This document shows positions 46,477 to 58,400 of a DNA stretch of 64,000 bases, one piece after another. Origin of the DNA: Okeania sp. SIO2C9 (GTDB lineage: Bacteria; Cyanobacteriota; Cyanobacteriia; Cyanobacteriales; Microcoleaceae); assembly GCF_010672455.1 (NCBI RefSeq), contig NZ_JAAHGO010000052.1:1-64000 (forward strand). The letters are read 5' to 3'. Made by a program: the position numbers and the translations under genes. Each line of letters begins with the position of its first letter. Position 1 is the stretch's first letter. The notes beneath the pieces were generated by a model. That model was not told where the DNA came from and did no database searches. It saw only the letters and a program-made list of their open reading frames with translations.

Positions 46477-48270
46477 ATGAAAAATGAGCAAGAATTTTCT
46501 ACATTAATCGACCTTCTACAGTATCGCTCCCTAAATCAGTCAGATCGAAGAGCTTACACCTTCCTTCAGAATGGTGAAAAAGAAATAGATAGCTTGAGCT
46601 ACAAAGAACTAGATGAAAAAGCACGGGCGATCGCTGTTGAACTTCAAAAGCAACAAGTAGGTAACAAAGAAAGAGCTTTGCTGCTATATCCACAAGGACT
46701 AGAATTTATTGCAGCCTTATTTGGGTGTCTTTATGCAGGAGTAGTTGCTATTCCAGCACCACCACCAGACCCAATTAGACTAAAGCGAACTCTACCAAGA
46801 CTAGAAGCAATAGTCAAAGATGCAGAAGCTTCAATAATACTTACTGATTTTTCCAAGTATTCCCAACTCCAAGAAACAACCTCCCAGTTGTCCTCAGAAT
46901 TCCGCAATATAAAATGGATAGTCAGCGACAAGATTTCTCACCAACTAGCCCAAGAATGGCAAAAACCAACAGATATAAATAGTGAGACCCTAGCCTATCT
47001 TCAATATACATCAGGCTCCACCTCAACACCAAAGGGTGTAATGCTCACCCATCAGAACTTAATACACCACAGTAGTTATATCAAAGAAGCTTGGGGTTAC
47101 ACATCAGACAGTATCGCCACAACTTGGGTCCCCCATTTTCATGACTATGGACTGGTTGACGGACTAATTCAACCTTTATATTCTGGTATTCCCTGTTATG
47201 TGATGTCCCCCATAGCCTTCTATATGCGACCCATTCGATGGCTACAGACGATTTCGCGTTACCGAGTCACTCATACTCAAGGACCAAATTTTGCCTATGA
47301 ACATTGCCTGAGAAGAACAACCTCAGAACAAAGGGCAAATTTAGACCTCAGTAGTTTGCGGACAGCTAGCAACGGAGCTGAACCAATTCGCAAAGAAACA
47401 TTGGAAAACTTTATTGCAACTTTTGAACCTTATGGTTTCCGTAGGGATGCTCTTTATCCAGCTTATGGACTAGCAGAAGCAACTCTTTTGGTTTCTACTA
47501 AAAAACATGGACAAGAACTAAATATCTATACAGTAGAGGCAGAAGCATTAGAGAAAAACAAAGTTGTCAAAATTTCACAACAGGAGAAAGACAAAGTAGT
47601 ACGAACAGTAGTAAGCTGTGGACCGCCAATTTGTGGCATGACAGTAGCGATCGTCAACCCAAATACCTTGACAAAATGTCAACCAGATGAAGTGGGGGAA
47701 ATTTGGGTCTGCGATCCTAGTATGGCAGTAGGTTACTGGAATAGATTAGAAGAAACAGAAAAGACTTTCCATGCTTACCTAGCTGAAAGTGGAGAGGGTC
47801 CATTTATGCGAACGGGAGATTTAGGATTTTTGCAAGAAGGCGAACTATTGATTACAGGGCGAATTAAAGATGTGATTATTATCCGTGGCCGAAATCATTA
47901 TCCCCAAGATATTGAATTGACAGTCGAACAAAGTCACCAATCACTGAGATATAGTCATGGAGCAGCATTTGGAGTTGAGGTTAAGGGAGAAGAACGTTTA
48001 ATAGTAGTTCAGGAAGTGGAGCGGAGTTATCAGAAACATCTAGACATAGATGAAGTAGTGGGAAATATTCGAGAGGCCGTTAGAGACGAACATGATATAC
48101 AGGTATATTCTGTAGTTTTAATCAAAGCAGGAAGTATTCCTAAGACTTCTAGTGGCAAAATTCAGCGCTCTGCTTGCCGAGTCAAATTTTGGGAAGGAAC
48201 GCTAGAGATACTCGAAGCAGGGGAGGGTGCAGGAAATAAAAGTAGTGCAGCGATCGCCACCGGAAATTAG
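46477..48270 (+). CDS. Fatty acyl-AMP ligase (FAAL), starter-unit loading enzyme
   Basis: Activates a free fatty acid as acyl-AMP and hands it to the dedicated ACP encoded downstream. The 597 residues follow the FAAL plan: STLIDLLQYRSLNQSDRRAY start, P-loop LQYTSGSTSTPKGVMLTH near 178, WVPHFHDYGLVDGLIQPLY near 220 (FAAL-type A4), PAYGLAEATLLVS near 330, and MRTGDLGFL near 460. The C-terminal lid ends with the catalytic Lys in PKTSSGKIQRSACR. The order FAAL-desaturase-ACP is that of JamA-JamB-JamC in jamaicamide biosynthesis. ATG 46477 was preferred; a TTG at 46438 would add 13 unlikely residues. First gene of the plus-strand cluster. Confidence 0.92.
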   Translation: MKNEQEFSTLIDLLQYRSLNQSDRRAYTFLQNGEKEIDSLSYKELDEKARAIAVELQKQQVGNKERALLLYPQGLEFIAALFGCLYAGVVAIPAPPPDPIRLKRTLPRLEAIVKDAEASIILTDFSKYSQLQETTSQLSSEFRNIKWIVSDKISHQLAQEWQKPTDINSETLAYLQYTSGSTSTPKGVMLTHQNLIHHSSYIKEAWGYTSDSIATTWVPHFHDYGLVDGLIQPLYSGIPCYVMSPIAFYMRPIRWLQTISRYRVTHTQGPNFAYEHCLRRTTSEQRANLDLSSLRTASNGAEPIRKETLENFIATFEPYGFRRDALYPAYGLAEATLLVSTKKHGQELNIYTVEAEALEKNKVVKISQQEKDKVVRTVVSCGPPICGMTVAIVNPNTLTKCQPDEVGEIWVCDPSMAVGYWNRLEETEKTFHAYLAESGEGPFMRTGDLGFLQEGELLITGRIKDVIIIRGRNHYPQDIELTVEQSHQSLRYSHGAAFGVEVKGEERLIVVQEVERSYQKHLDIDEVVGNIREAVRDEHDIQVYSVVLIKAGSIPKTSSGKIQRSACRVKFWEGTLEILEAGEGAGNKSSAAIATGN

Positions 48271-48411
48271 TATGAATTTACGATCAAAGGTTGGAATTTC
48301 CCAAAATTGATGATAGAATCTGACAGTGATCAATAAGCGTACAGAAAAATCCTAGAGACGCAACTATTAACCAAAAACCTTGTTAAACCTATCCATAAAG
48401 GAAAAAGTTTG

Positions 48412-49374
48412 ATGTCAACTCAAATAGACGTGACCCAAAAATCTGTCCAGACAGCTAAGGCTCAAAAGTCAAAAACCATATCAAATGACTATATAAAAGG
48501 TCTACAAAAGAAACACTTTCTACTATACAATGTAATACCAGCTATAGGCACAGTAATAGCGATCGCCTCACTATGGTGGCATCCGATCAGTAGTGTAGAA
48601 ATAGGATTACTAATCGGGATGTGGGCATTAAGTATGGTCGGAATGAGTATCGGTCTGCATCGCTACTTTGCCCATCGCGCCTTCAAAACCAGCGAACCAA
48701 TCAGAGCAATCTTAGCAATATTAGGGTGTATGGGTGCTCAAGGTCCAGTAGTATCATGGGTAGCAGTACATCGTCGCCACCACGAATGCAGCGATCTACC
48801 AGGAGACCCCCATTCACCAAACCTAGAGGAAGGAGAAGGAATATTAGGAACCTTACTAGGTCTATGGCACGCCCATGTAGGTTGGCTCACAAACCACGAG
48901 TATCCTAACCCTATGTTTTATGCACCAGAATTGATGCGAGACAAAACTATTAGCAAAATTAATCGCTACTATATGCTGTGGATAGTATTAGGTCTGCTGA
49001 TACCAACAATATTAGGATCAGTAATTCATGGCTCCTGGATAGGAGCTGTAGAAGGATTTCTGTGGGGTGGACTGGTAAGGATGTTTGTAGTAGATAACTC
49101 AATCCTGAGCATTAACTCATTTTCTCATGCCTTTGGCACCCATCCATTCGATAGTAAAGACAAGAGCAAAAACAACATTTGGGTAGCAATTCCCACCTTC
49201 GGAGAATCTTGGCAAAATAATCACCACACATTTGAAACCTCAGCAGCTCTGGGCTTAAAATGGTGGCAAATAGATTTGGGTTACTGCCTATTATGGGTAA
49301 TGGAAAAATTAGGCTTAGTATGGGATGTGAAACTACCAACAGAAAAAATGCTCCAAGCAAAAAAACTAGCTTAA
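48412..49374 (+). CDS. Membrane fatty-acyl desaturase (JamB-like)
   Basis: The 320-residue di-iron membrane enzyme carries the three histidine boxes of acyl-lipid/acyl-CoA desaturases: HRYFAH near 83, HRRHHECSD near 120 and NNHHTFETSA near 265. There are four to five hydrophobic helices between them. Its position between FAAL and ACP indicates that it acts on the ACP-bound starter chain. JamB and related enzymes in this position install a terminal alkene or alkyne; whether this one stops at the alkene cannot be read. The start is ATG 48412 with AAGGAA about 9 bases upstream; the preceding TTG is in frame but unlikely. A gap of 141 bases follows the FAAL gene. Confidence 0.92.
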   Translation: MSTQIDVTQKSVQTAKAQKSKTISNDYIKGLQKKHFLLYNVIPAIGTVIAIASLWWHPISSVEIGLLIGMWALSMVGMSIGLHRYFAHRAFKTSEPIRAILAILGCMGAQGPVVSWVAVHRRHHECSDLPGDPHSPNLEEGEGILGTLLGLWHAHVGWLTNHEYPNPMFYAPELMRDKTISKINRYYMLWIVLGLLIPTILGSVIHGSWIGAVEGFLWGGLVRMFVVDNSILSINSFSHAFGTHPFDSKDKSKNNIWVAIPTFGESWQNNHHTFETSAALGLKWWQIDLGYCLLWVMEKLGLVWDVKLPTEKMLQAKKLA

Positions 49375-49548
49375 ATAATCAGAGCCAATATCAAGCTATA
49401 ATTATCTGATATTGCAGGTAAATCATCAAAAAAAAAGCAATGAAAAAAGATATTTCTAGCAAAGGCTCTGAATAATTTTTCATGTTTGATTAAAGGTTCA
49501 AAAAACACCAAAAACATTATAAAGATAGGAATTTCCCATCTATAAAAT

Positions 49549-49851
49549 ATGGAAAACGTAACAGTAGAAAACAAAAACCTAACTTTAGCCGTAACTCAGG
49601 GCAGTACAGAAAAAAAGAAACCCACAGTAGATGAAGTTCAAGAGTGGTTGATTTCTTATTTATCACAACTATTAGATATAGAACTAGAAGAAATATCAAC
49701 CAGCACTTCCTTTGCTCGTTACGGTTTAGATTCCTCCGCATCAATCCTTTTAACCAACGATTTAGGTGATTGGTTAGGAAAAGAAATAGACCCAACAATT
49801 GTCTATAGTTATCCAACAATTGAGGTTATGGCCGAACATTTTGGGGCATAG
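49549..49851 (+). CDS. Stand-alone acyl carrier protein (JamC-like)
   Basis: The 100-residue carrier protein has a flexible N-terminal 25 residues and a four-helix ACP core. The phosphopantetheine attachment serine is Ser62 in [10 protein letters not shown], the expected DS motif. It is preceded by [15 protein letters not shown], and EMVAEHF-like helix IV ends the protein. It should receive the activated fatty acid from the FAAL, present it to the desaturase and deliver it to the PKS KS domain. It lies 174 bases after the desaturase gene. The N-terminal extension is longer than in typical fatty-acid ACP and may help partner recognition (inference). Confidence 0.9.
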   Translation: MENVTVENKNLTLAVTQGSTEKKKPTVDEVQEWLISYLSQLLDIELEEISTSTSFARYGLDSSASILLTNDLGDWLGKEIDPTIVYSYPTIEVMAEHFGA

Positions 49852-50369
49852 ACATTGTAGAAGGCTACCAGTTAGTGTAGAGGAGTATCTAAATATTATC
49901 CCTCCCTAAAATCAGCAAAGGATATGTGTAGTTGATGGCTGAAGGGTAATAGCTTTTCGGGAAGTCTGACTGGGAAAAAACATATAGAGAAATTACAGTG
50001 CTTTTCGGCGTTGGTAATTGATGGTATAATTTATTGTTTGGGGCTAGTAACGGTAGCACCCCTTTACCTACCCTGACAACTGCTAGCGGGCAACTACGGA
50101 GGAATTCCCTCTACAAGTTTCATCTTTATGCCCGCTTTTCATTTAAGTAGACTACAAAATTATTTTTGTTAAGGGAGCAGGGAATAGGTAGTAGGAGAAT
50201 GATTAGGAGCCATGTAAAAATAAGTTGTACGAATTTTATCTGGGATAAATTGTGAAATATAACTTGCATCAAAAAAAACTGTTGAGGTTATTTTTACATG
50301 AGTCCTTAAGTCACTGCAGTTATCTATTTGAAAACAAATATAAATTAAGAGGCAGTAAAGCTAAATATT
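49852..50369. other. Gap between the ACP and monooxygenase genes
   Basis: No gene. TTTTCGGCGTTGGTAATTGATGG at about 50001-50023 matches the left end of families D/E, without a matching right end. An unusual gap for a biosynthetic operon; the genes downstream may have their own promoter. Confidence 0.5.
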
Positions 50370-52325
50370 ATGATATTCGAAGTAGAAGTATGTATAATCG
50401 GTTTAGGATTTAGTGCAGTACCACTGATTAGAGAATTACAGCGCACAGGCACAGAGTTTAAAATCATTTCCGATGAAACAAATAGTGTATGGGATGGTTT
50501 GAGTAAAAGTAACCGTTTAGATTTCGATTTAGTATCCAGTTATCTAACTAGCTTTTATTCATTTGATTTGGTAAAGAATTTTGTAGAAGACTATTATCCT
50601 ACATCAAAGCAATTTTATGGAATGCACCAGAGATGGCGAAAGGTATATGAAAATCAAATAATAAGGGATAGGGTGACGAGAATAGATAATTTCAAAGATC
50701 ACAGTTTGATTTTTACAAAATCTGGCCAAACACTGAAAGCCAAACACACGATCTGTTCCACAGGGTTTAGTCGCGCTGTACACGCCACTATTAATGAAAT
50801 TGATTACAGTGTATCGAACAAAACTTTTGTGTTTGATACGATGGGAGACTCAGTTAATCTAATCATCTCAAAATTGATACCCAATAACAATAAAATTATC
50901 ATTAGAACGAATGGGTTTAATGCTCGGGATAAAGTAGTACCAGGAGTGGGAACAATATATACATTAGACCAGCTAGAAGGTCATAATTTTAGGTATATGT
51001 CCCACGAGCATTACGGATCTGTTATCTATGGTCTACCTTTAGGCTCAAAGAAACCAATTCTAATGGGAGATCAATTTCCTGTGACTGTGCGTGACGATAG
51101 TTATATTACAAGTAAATCACGCCCTGCAAGCGGTACAATTGCGATTAAGTACTGGCCAATAGATCAATATGCGGATAAATTTGCTAATAACCTTGAAGAA
51201 TCTATTTCTGCAGGTTACGTATTGAATGATATCGCAATGTGGCTGCATACAGGTAAGGTTATTGTTGTTCCTAAAGATACCCCAATTAATTTTGAAAATC
51301 AAACCATCACTTACGCAGGGATTGAAAGAACTTTCCATCAGTATATAAAAGGGGATGTGGAACAGCCAAGGCTACCAGAAATCATGATGGATGGAAATAC
51401 TCCCTATAGATATCATTACAGAGATAATTTTATGGGTGTAATCCCCAGAAAACTAAATAATGTCTACTTGATTGGATATACACGTCCTTATACAGGTGGT
51501 CTGGCAAATATAATTGAAATGCAAGGGTTGTTAGTTCATAAAATGATAACTCAATCAGAATTTCATCAGAAGATAAACCATAACCTGGACGAGCGTATTG
51601 TCGCCTACAATAATCATTATTACGGCACAACTAAACCTCGTAGCTCAGATCACCTGGTATATTTTGGATTTTATACAGATGACCTAGCGAGGTTAATCGG
51701 AATTGATTATCAACCTAGCGAAATTACTTCAATAAAAGATCTTATATTTTATTATGCTTTTCCTAATAATGCATTGAAATATCGTATGAAAGGGGAATAT
51801 GCTGTTGACGGGGTTGAAAACCTGATTGAAAAAATTAATCAAATATATAGTAATTTTATTGGTGTATTTGCATTCTACTGGAAAACGAGCATGATGAATT
51901 CAGTTGAGTTGAATGAAATACTAGAACAATTGAGTAGGCAGAATTTCAATGATATGAGGTATAAGGAACCATATACGAAATTCCTGGAAAATTATATTCA
52001 AGTCTATCGTAGGGTTAAAAATACAACAGTCGATCAAACTGATGATGGTGAGTGGGGTTTGATGGTAAAGAAGGCTAGTGAAACGAGAGATAGAATTGTG
52101 CAAGATTTCAAGGAATCAGGTGACGATCGGCCTGACAAAGATTTGGTTGATTTTCTGATTGATAAGATACTTTTAATCAAGTCTTTAATGAGTTATGAGG
52201 GTGAATCAGTTAACGATAGTAGCAAATTAAAAATCCCTTCTGGAAAAGTTGAGGCTGAAGATTTGCAATTTTTATTATCTTTGAGTAGGCCAAAAGATTA
52301 TGAACTAATGTATTTGAAGCCCTAG
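50370..52325 (+). CDS. Flavin-dependent monooxygenase-like protein with a long C-terminal extension
   Basis: The 651-residue protein starts with an FAD-binding Rossmann motif, GLGFSAVPLIREL (residues 11-23). A class-B-type second nucleotide region follows (FVFDTMGDSVNLIISKLIP near 155). The ending VYLIGYTRPYTGGLANIIEMQG near 368 is common to FMO and Baeyer-Villiger or N-hydroxylating enzymes. The reaction is unknown: hydroxylation or oxygen insertion on the growing acyl chain or on an amine is plausible. The last 250 residues match nothing I know. Base composition is A+T-richer than the PKS next door and codon use looks different. It sits between the starter cassette and the PKS gene, so it probably acts in this pathway. 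Confidence 0.6.
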   Translation: MIFEVEVCIIGLGFSAVPLIRELQRTGTEFKIISDETNSVWDGLSKSNRLDFDLVSSYLTSFYSFDLVKNFVEDYYPTSKQFYGMHQRWRKVYENQIIRDRVTRIDNFKDHSLIFTKSGQTLKAKHTICSTGFSRAVHATINEIDYSVSNKTFVFDTMGDSVNLIISKLIPNNNKIIIRTNGFNARDKVVPGVGTIYTLDQLEGHNFRYMSHEHYGSVIYGLPLGSKKPILMGDQFPVTVRDDSYITSKSRPASGTIAIKYWPIDQYADKFANNLEESISAGYVLNDIAMWLHTGKVIVVPKDTPINFENQTITYAGIERTFHQYIKGDVEQPRLPEIMMDGNTPYRYHYRDNFMGVIPRKLNNVYLIGYTRPYTGGLANIIEMQGLLVHKMITQSEFHQKINHNLDERIVAYNNHYYGTTKPRSSDHLVYFGFYTDDLARLIGIDYQPSEITSIKDLIFYYAFPNNALKYRMKGEYAVDGVENLIEKINQIYSNFIGVFAFYWKTSMMNSVELNEILEQLSRQNFNDMRYKEPYTKFLENYIQVYRRVKNTTVDQTDDGEWGLMVKKASETRDRIVQDFKESGDDRPDKDLVDFLIDKILLIKSLMSYEGESVNDSSKLKIPSGKVEAEDLQFLLSLSRPKDYELMYLKP

Positions 52326-52455
52326 AAGATTTTGTAAGTAGTTAGAAAAAAATAATTACACATCACCATAGCTGCCTATAATTCTTGTGTAGTGCTACCA
52401 GCAGCTAATGTAATTAACTTTGTAGTGTTACTTCAATTATAAAATTAGTCAAATT

Positions 52456-55400
52456 ATGGATAAAGAACCAATTGCAATTATAGGCATGGGATGCCGTCTT
52501 CCAGGAGCCAAAAATCCAGAAGCATTTTGGGAATTATTATGCAATGGTGTAGATGCCATAACAGAAGTACCACCTTCACGATGGAACAAAGAATTATTTT
52601 ATGACCAAGATGCCACCAAACCAGGGAAAATGAACACAAAGTGGGGTGGCTTTTTAGAACAAGTAGAAGAGTTTGACCCACAGTTTTTTGGTATTTCTCC
52701 CCGTGAAACCCAAACAATGGACCCCCAGCAAAGGCTACTGCTAGAGCTAGCTTGGGAAGCATTAGAAGATGCAGGACAACCACCAGCAGAATTAGCAGGT
52801 ACAGCCACAGGGGTATTCATGGGAGTATCAAGCTTCGACTACTACGAACTCATAGCCCAGAATACCAGTAACTTTACTACCTACACAGGCACTGGTAACT
52901 TAAATTGTATCAACGCTAATCGCCTCTCGTACTATTTCGACCTCCAAGGGCCGAGCATGGCAATAGATACCGCCTGTTCCTCATCCCTAGTAGCAGTGCA
53001 TTTAGCCTGTCAAAGCCTATGGAGCGGAGAATCAACCCTAGCCTTGGTTGGAGGTGTACACATAATGACATCTCCCTGGATGTCAGTGGCCTATTCCCAA
53101 GGAGGATTCATGGCTGCTGACGGTAGATGTAAGACTTTCGATGCTAAGGCCGATGGTTATGTGCGTAGTGAGGGTGCAGGGTTAGTAGTACTTAAACCCC
53201 TATCTCAAGCTGTAGCAAATGGAGACCAAATATATGCCCTAGTAAAAGGAAGTGCCACTAACCAAGATGGATATAGCAACGGACTAACAGCTCCCAACCC
53301 ATTAGCACAAGAAGCATTGTTAAAAGCAGCATATAAAAATGCAGGAGTTTCACCAGGAAATGTGCAGTATATAGAAGCCCACGGTACAGGGACAAAACTG
53401 GGAGACCCCATGGAGATGAAAGCATTAGGATCAGTGCTATCTACTGACCGTGTTCCTGGGGACTATTGTGCAGTGGGTTCAGCCAAAACTAATATCGGAC
53501 ACTTAGAAGCAGCAGCAGGTATTGCCGGATTAATTAAAGTAGCTCTGTCACTCCACTATCGCCAGATTCCACCAAGTCTGCATTTCACTGAGCCAAATCC
53601 TTATATTAAGTTTGATGAAATACCATTACGGGTACAGGAAACTCTGACACCTTGGCCAGAAAAGTCAATGCCCGCAATAGCTGGTGTGAGTTCCTTTGGT
53701 TTTGGTGGTAGCAACTCCCATGTAGTTTTGGCAGAAGCGCCTTCTGAAGTTAAAAGTCAAAAGCGAGTGCGTAATTCTGAGGTTTCCTCAGAATGTAAGA
53801 CGCACTCAAGACAGTCAAAAGTCAAAAGTGAAGAAGAGCTGATCAAACGTCCGCTTCATCTGCTAACCTTGTCAGCTCAAACAGAAACAGCTCTGGAGCA
53901 GTTAGTAACAAGTTATGCCCAGCACTTGAATAAACATCCAGAATTAGCAATAGAAGATATTTGTTATACAGCTAATGTGGGGCGATCGCATTTCTCACAT
54001 CGCTTGGCCATTGTCACTAGCTCTACAAAGCATTTAGAGGAACAATTAAAAGGTGCGGAAATAGGACAAGAAATAACAGGAGTAGTAACAGGTGAAAAGA
54101 TTGGTCGTAAGCGTCCTAAATTAGCCTTCCTCTTCACAGGTCAAGGGTCCCAGTATGTGAATATGGGAAGAGAACTATATGAAACTCAACCAACTTTCCG
54201 TAAAGCCTTAGATCAGTGTGACCAAATTTTACAGCCCCATCTAGAAAGGTCATTATTAGAAGTAATATATCCTCAAGATACACAAAAGTCAAGTTCTTCT
54301 TTGTTATTATTAGACCAAACAGGTTCTACTCAACCAGCTCTGTTTGCGATTGAATATGCTTTGGCTAAGTTATGGTCTTCATGGGGGATTAAACCCAGTG
54401 TGGTGATGGGTCATAGTGTAGGAGAATATGTAGCAGCTTGTGTAGCAGGAGTATTCAGTTTAGAAGATGGTCTGAAATTAATCGCCATGCGGGGACGGTT
54501 AATGCAACAGTTGCCCCCCGGTGGTGAAATGGTATCTGTAATGGCATCAGAATCTCAGGTGAAAGAGGCCATAGGAGAATATAGTTCTAGGGTGGCGATC
54601 GCAGCGATAAATGGACCAGAAAGTATAGTAATTTCAGGAGAGAGTGGAGCGATCGCAAATATTTGTAGTAAATTAGAATCCCAAGGAATTAAGACCAAGC
54701 AGTTAAAGGTATCCCATGCTTTCCATTCACCATTAATGGAGCCAATGTTGGCAGAATTTGAAGCAGTAGCTAAAGAAATAACTTATAGCCAACCTAAAAT
54801 ACCATTAATATCAAATGTCACTGGTGAAAAGGTGGGTGCAGAAATTACAACTGCTGAATATTGGGTTAGTCATGTGCGACAACCAGTGAGATTTGCCCAG
54901 AGTATGAAAACTCTAAATGAGCAAGGATATGAATTATTCTTAGAAATCGGACCAAAACCAATATTGTTAGGTATGGGGCGTCAATGTCTACCAGAAAATA
55001 TGGGAGAATGGTTGCCATCATTACGACCGGGAGTAGAAGAATGGCAACAGATACTGGAGAGTTTAGGCCAGTTGTATGTCAAAGGGATGAAGGTAAATTG
55101 GTCAGAATTTGATCAAGATTATACTGGCCAGAAAGTAGCATTACCCACTTATCCCTTTCAAAGAGAACGACATTGGATAGAAATAGATAACACACAACAT
55201 AAAAGCAGATATTTGTCAAGAAATACAGGTTCTCATCCATTACTAGGTGAACGCTTCTACTCTGCAATTCAACAGCAACAAATCCAGTTTGAATCCCAAC
55301 TGAGTGCTTCTGAACCAGTCTACTTGAAGTACCATCGGGTATTTGATCAAGTGATATTTACTGCGGCTGATTATATAGAGATGGTATTAGCTGCTGGTGC

Positions 55401-58400
55401 GACTCTATTCAAGTCCCCAAAACTGGTGCTAGAAGACTTAGTAATTCAAAGCGCATTAGTTTTAGATGAAGAGAAACTCAAGGGGGTTCAAACAGTTTTA
55501 ACCCCATTGGAAAATCAAACGTACCAATTTCAGATTTTCAGTACAGATCAAGAAGACAATCAGCAACAGCCTAGTTGGACACTCCACACAGAAGGAAAGC
55601 TTAGAGAGCAGCAAATAGATAGTGAACCTACTGTCGCGAACTTAGAAGCCTTGAAAGAAACTTTTCCTCAACAGATAGAGGTAAAAGACCTTTACCAAAA
55701 ATTTCACACTCGCGGCATTGACTACGGTGTCAGTTTCCAATGTCTTAAGCAGTTGTGGTGTGGGGAAGGCCAAGCTATCGGCGAAATTCAATTGCCAGCA
55801 GAACTCGTAAGAGATTTGACCAACTACCAACTACATCCAGTATTTTTAGATGTTGGTATGCAGGTGATTGCTGCTGCTATCGGGGAAGACGAAAGTCAGA
55901 ATACCTATATGCCAGTAGTAATCGAACGCTTGACAGTATACCGTCGTCCTGATACCAGTCTATGGGCCATGGCATCTGTAGCAATACCACGAAAAGACAA
56001 CAAAGACAGTTTAAGTGGTCAAATTACCCTCTTGAGTAGCAAAGGAGAGACAATTGCTATAATTGAAGGCTTGCAACTAAAACAAGTCACAAGGGAAGCT
56101 TTGCTGGGAAGCAAAGCAGATGAACTCAGCAATTGGTTATATGAAATAGAATGGCGATCGCAACCTCGTTTTGGTCAGCAATTACCACCAGAATACATAT
56201 TGAGTCCAGGAGAAATATCTCGGAAACTCAACCCTTTAGTATCTAAATTAGTTTCAGAGATTGACTTAAATAGCTACAGTCAATTCTTAAGTCAGTTAGA
56301 AGCTTTGAGTATTGATTATATTGTCCAGGCATTTGTAGAAATGAACTGGTTATTCCCAGAGGGAGAAAGTTTTTCTAGTCAATATTTAGCCGAAAAACTA
56401 GAAGTTATATCCCAACATAGACGACTGTTTAACCGTCTGTTAGAGATACTGGCAGAAGTAGAAATTATCAAAGGTACAACAGAGGGTTGGGAAGTAATTA
56501 AAACTCCAGGGAAAACTAATCCCCAGGAGAAAAATCAGGCATTGCAGAGTCAATACCCTCAAGGCAAGGTGGAACTTACCTTACTAGAGCGTTGTGGCTC
56601 TCAACTGAGTGCCGTGTTAAGAGGAACAGCAGACCCACTACAGCTAGTTTTCCCAGAAGGAGATTTAACCACAGCTACCCAACTCTATGAGGAATCATCT
56701 GAAGCGCAAGTAATGAATACCCTAGTCCAGCAAGGGATATCCACTGCCTTAGAAAAGTTACCAAAAGACAGAGGAGTAAGGTTATTAGAAATTGGTGCTG
56801 GTACTGGAGGAACGACAAGCTTTATTCTACCTCACCTAAATACCCAGCAAACAGAATATGTATTCACCGACCTGGGTAGTTTGTTCACCAGCAAGGCGCA
56901 GGAAAAATTCCGGGATTACCCGTTTGTACGCTATCAAGAGCTAGATATAGAAAAAGACCCAACAGCTCAGGGGTTTGAATCTCATCAGTATGATGTGATT
57001 GTGGCAGCGAATGTACTGCACGCCACCAGATCTTTGCGTCAGACGTTAGAAAATGTCCGACAACTGCTAGCCCCAGGAGGAATATTAGTATTGTTGGAAA
57101 GCACAGCTAATCAACGATGGCTAGATTTGGTATTCGGACTATTAGAAGGATGGTGGAGGTTTGAAGATTTTGATTTACGACTTAAGCATCCTCTACTAGA
57201 GAGCTATCAATGGCAGCAACTCCTAAAAGAAAGTAATTTTTCAGAAGTAGTTGTTTTGCCAGGAGTAGAGGGAAATAACCAGGAAGTATTTCCCCAAAGT
57301 GTAATTATTGCTCAAGCTTCACCAACCCCATCATCCTTAGCTTTATCCAAACCCGAAGGTTGGTTAATTTTGGCAGATAGACAAGGAGTTGGTGAAAATC
57401 TGGCAACTAAAATGCGAAGGCAAGGACAAATCTGCACTTTGGTTAAACCAGGGCAAGAATATCAACAGGTAGAGGCAGAAGAATTTACGATTAATCCTGA
57501 AAACCCCGAAGATTTCCAAAAGCTGATTTCCCATGTAATACAGTCAGGGAACTTGCATAGAGTGATTCAATGCTGGAGCTTAGAAACACCAAAAGGTGAT
57601 TTTACTACAGAAGAACTAACCTCAGCATCCCAGATTGGATGCGGTAGTACCTTGTCCTTAGTGCAGGCATTAGTCAAGACTGAATTATCCCCATCCCCTC
57701 ATCTCTGGTTAGTTACTCAAGGGGCACAAGCAGTACCAGATAATCATCCTGTGGTGTCAGGCATAGCCCAATCTTCTTTGTGGGGAATGGGAAAGACCAT
57801 TGCTTCAGAACACCCAGAACTAAAGTGTGTGCGTATAGATTTAGACCCGCAGCAGACCGTTAAAGAGCAAGCAAAAATGCTCATGTCGGAAATCTTGTCA
57901 GAGTCTAGAGAAGATGAAGTAGCATTCCGCCAGGAAAATCGTTATGTGGCAAGGTTAGTGCCCTCTCGGCATACCAAAAAAACTATGGACAAACCCTTAA
58001 CTGTTCGTAAAGATGCTACATACTTAATTGCAGGTGGACTAGGGGGTGTGGGCTTACTTGTGGCTCATTGGTTGGTTGAAAAGGGCGCAAGACATTTGGT
58101 GTTAATTGGACGTAGTGGAGTCAAGGAAACTGCTAAAAACCAGTTGCAGGAATTAGAACAAGCTGGTGCCCAGGTAATGGTGGTGCAAGCAGATATATCT
58201 AATTTGGAATCACTAACTAAGGTTTGGTCTGAAATTGAACAAAATATGCCACCATTGAAAGGGGTTATTAACAGTGCTGCGGTTGTAGATGATACCCTAA
58301 TTGAGTCCCATAATTGGCCAAGATTTGTGAAAGTGATGGCTCCTAAGGTTCAAGGTTCTTGGAATCTCCATCTGCTTACTCAAAATCAGTCATTAGACTT

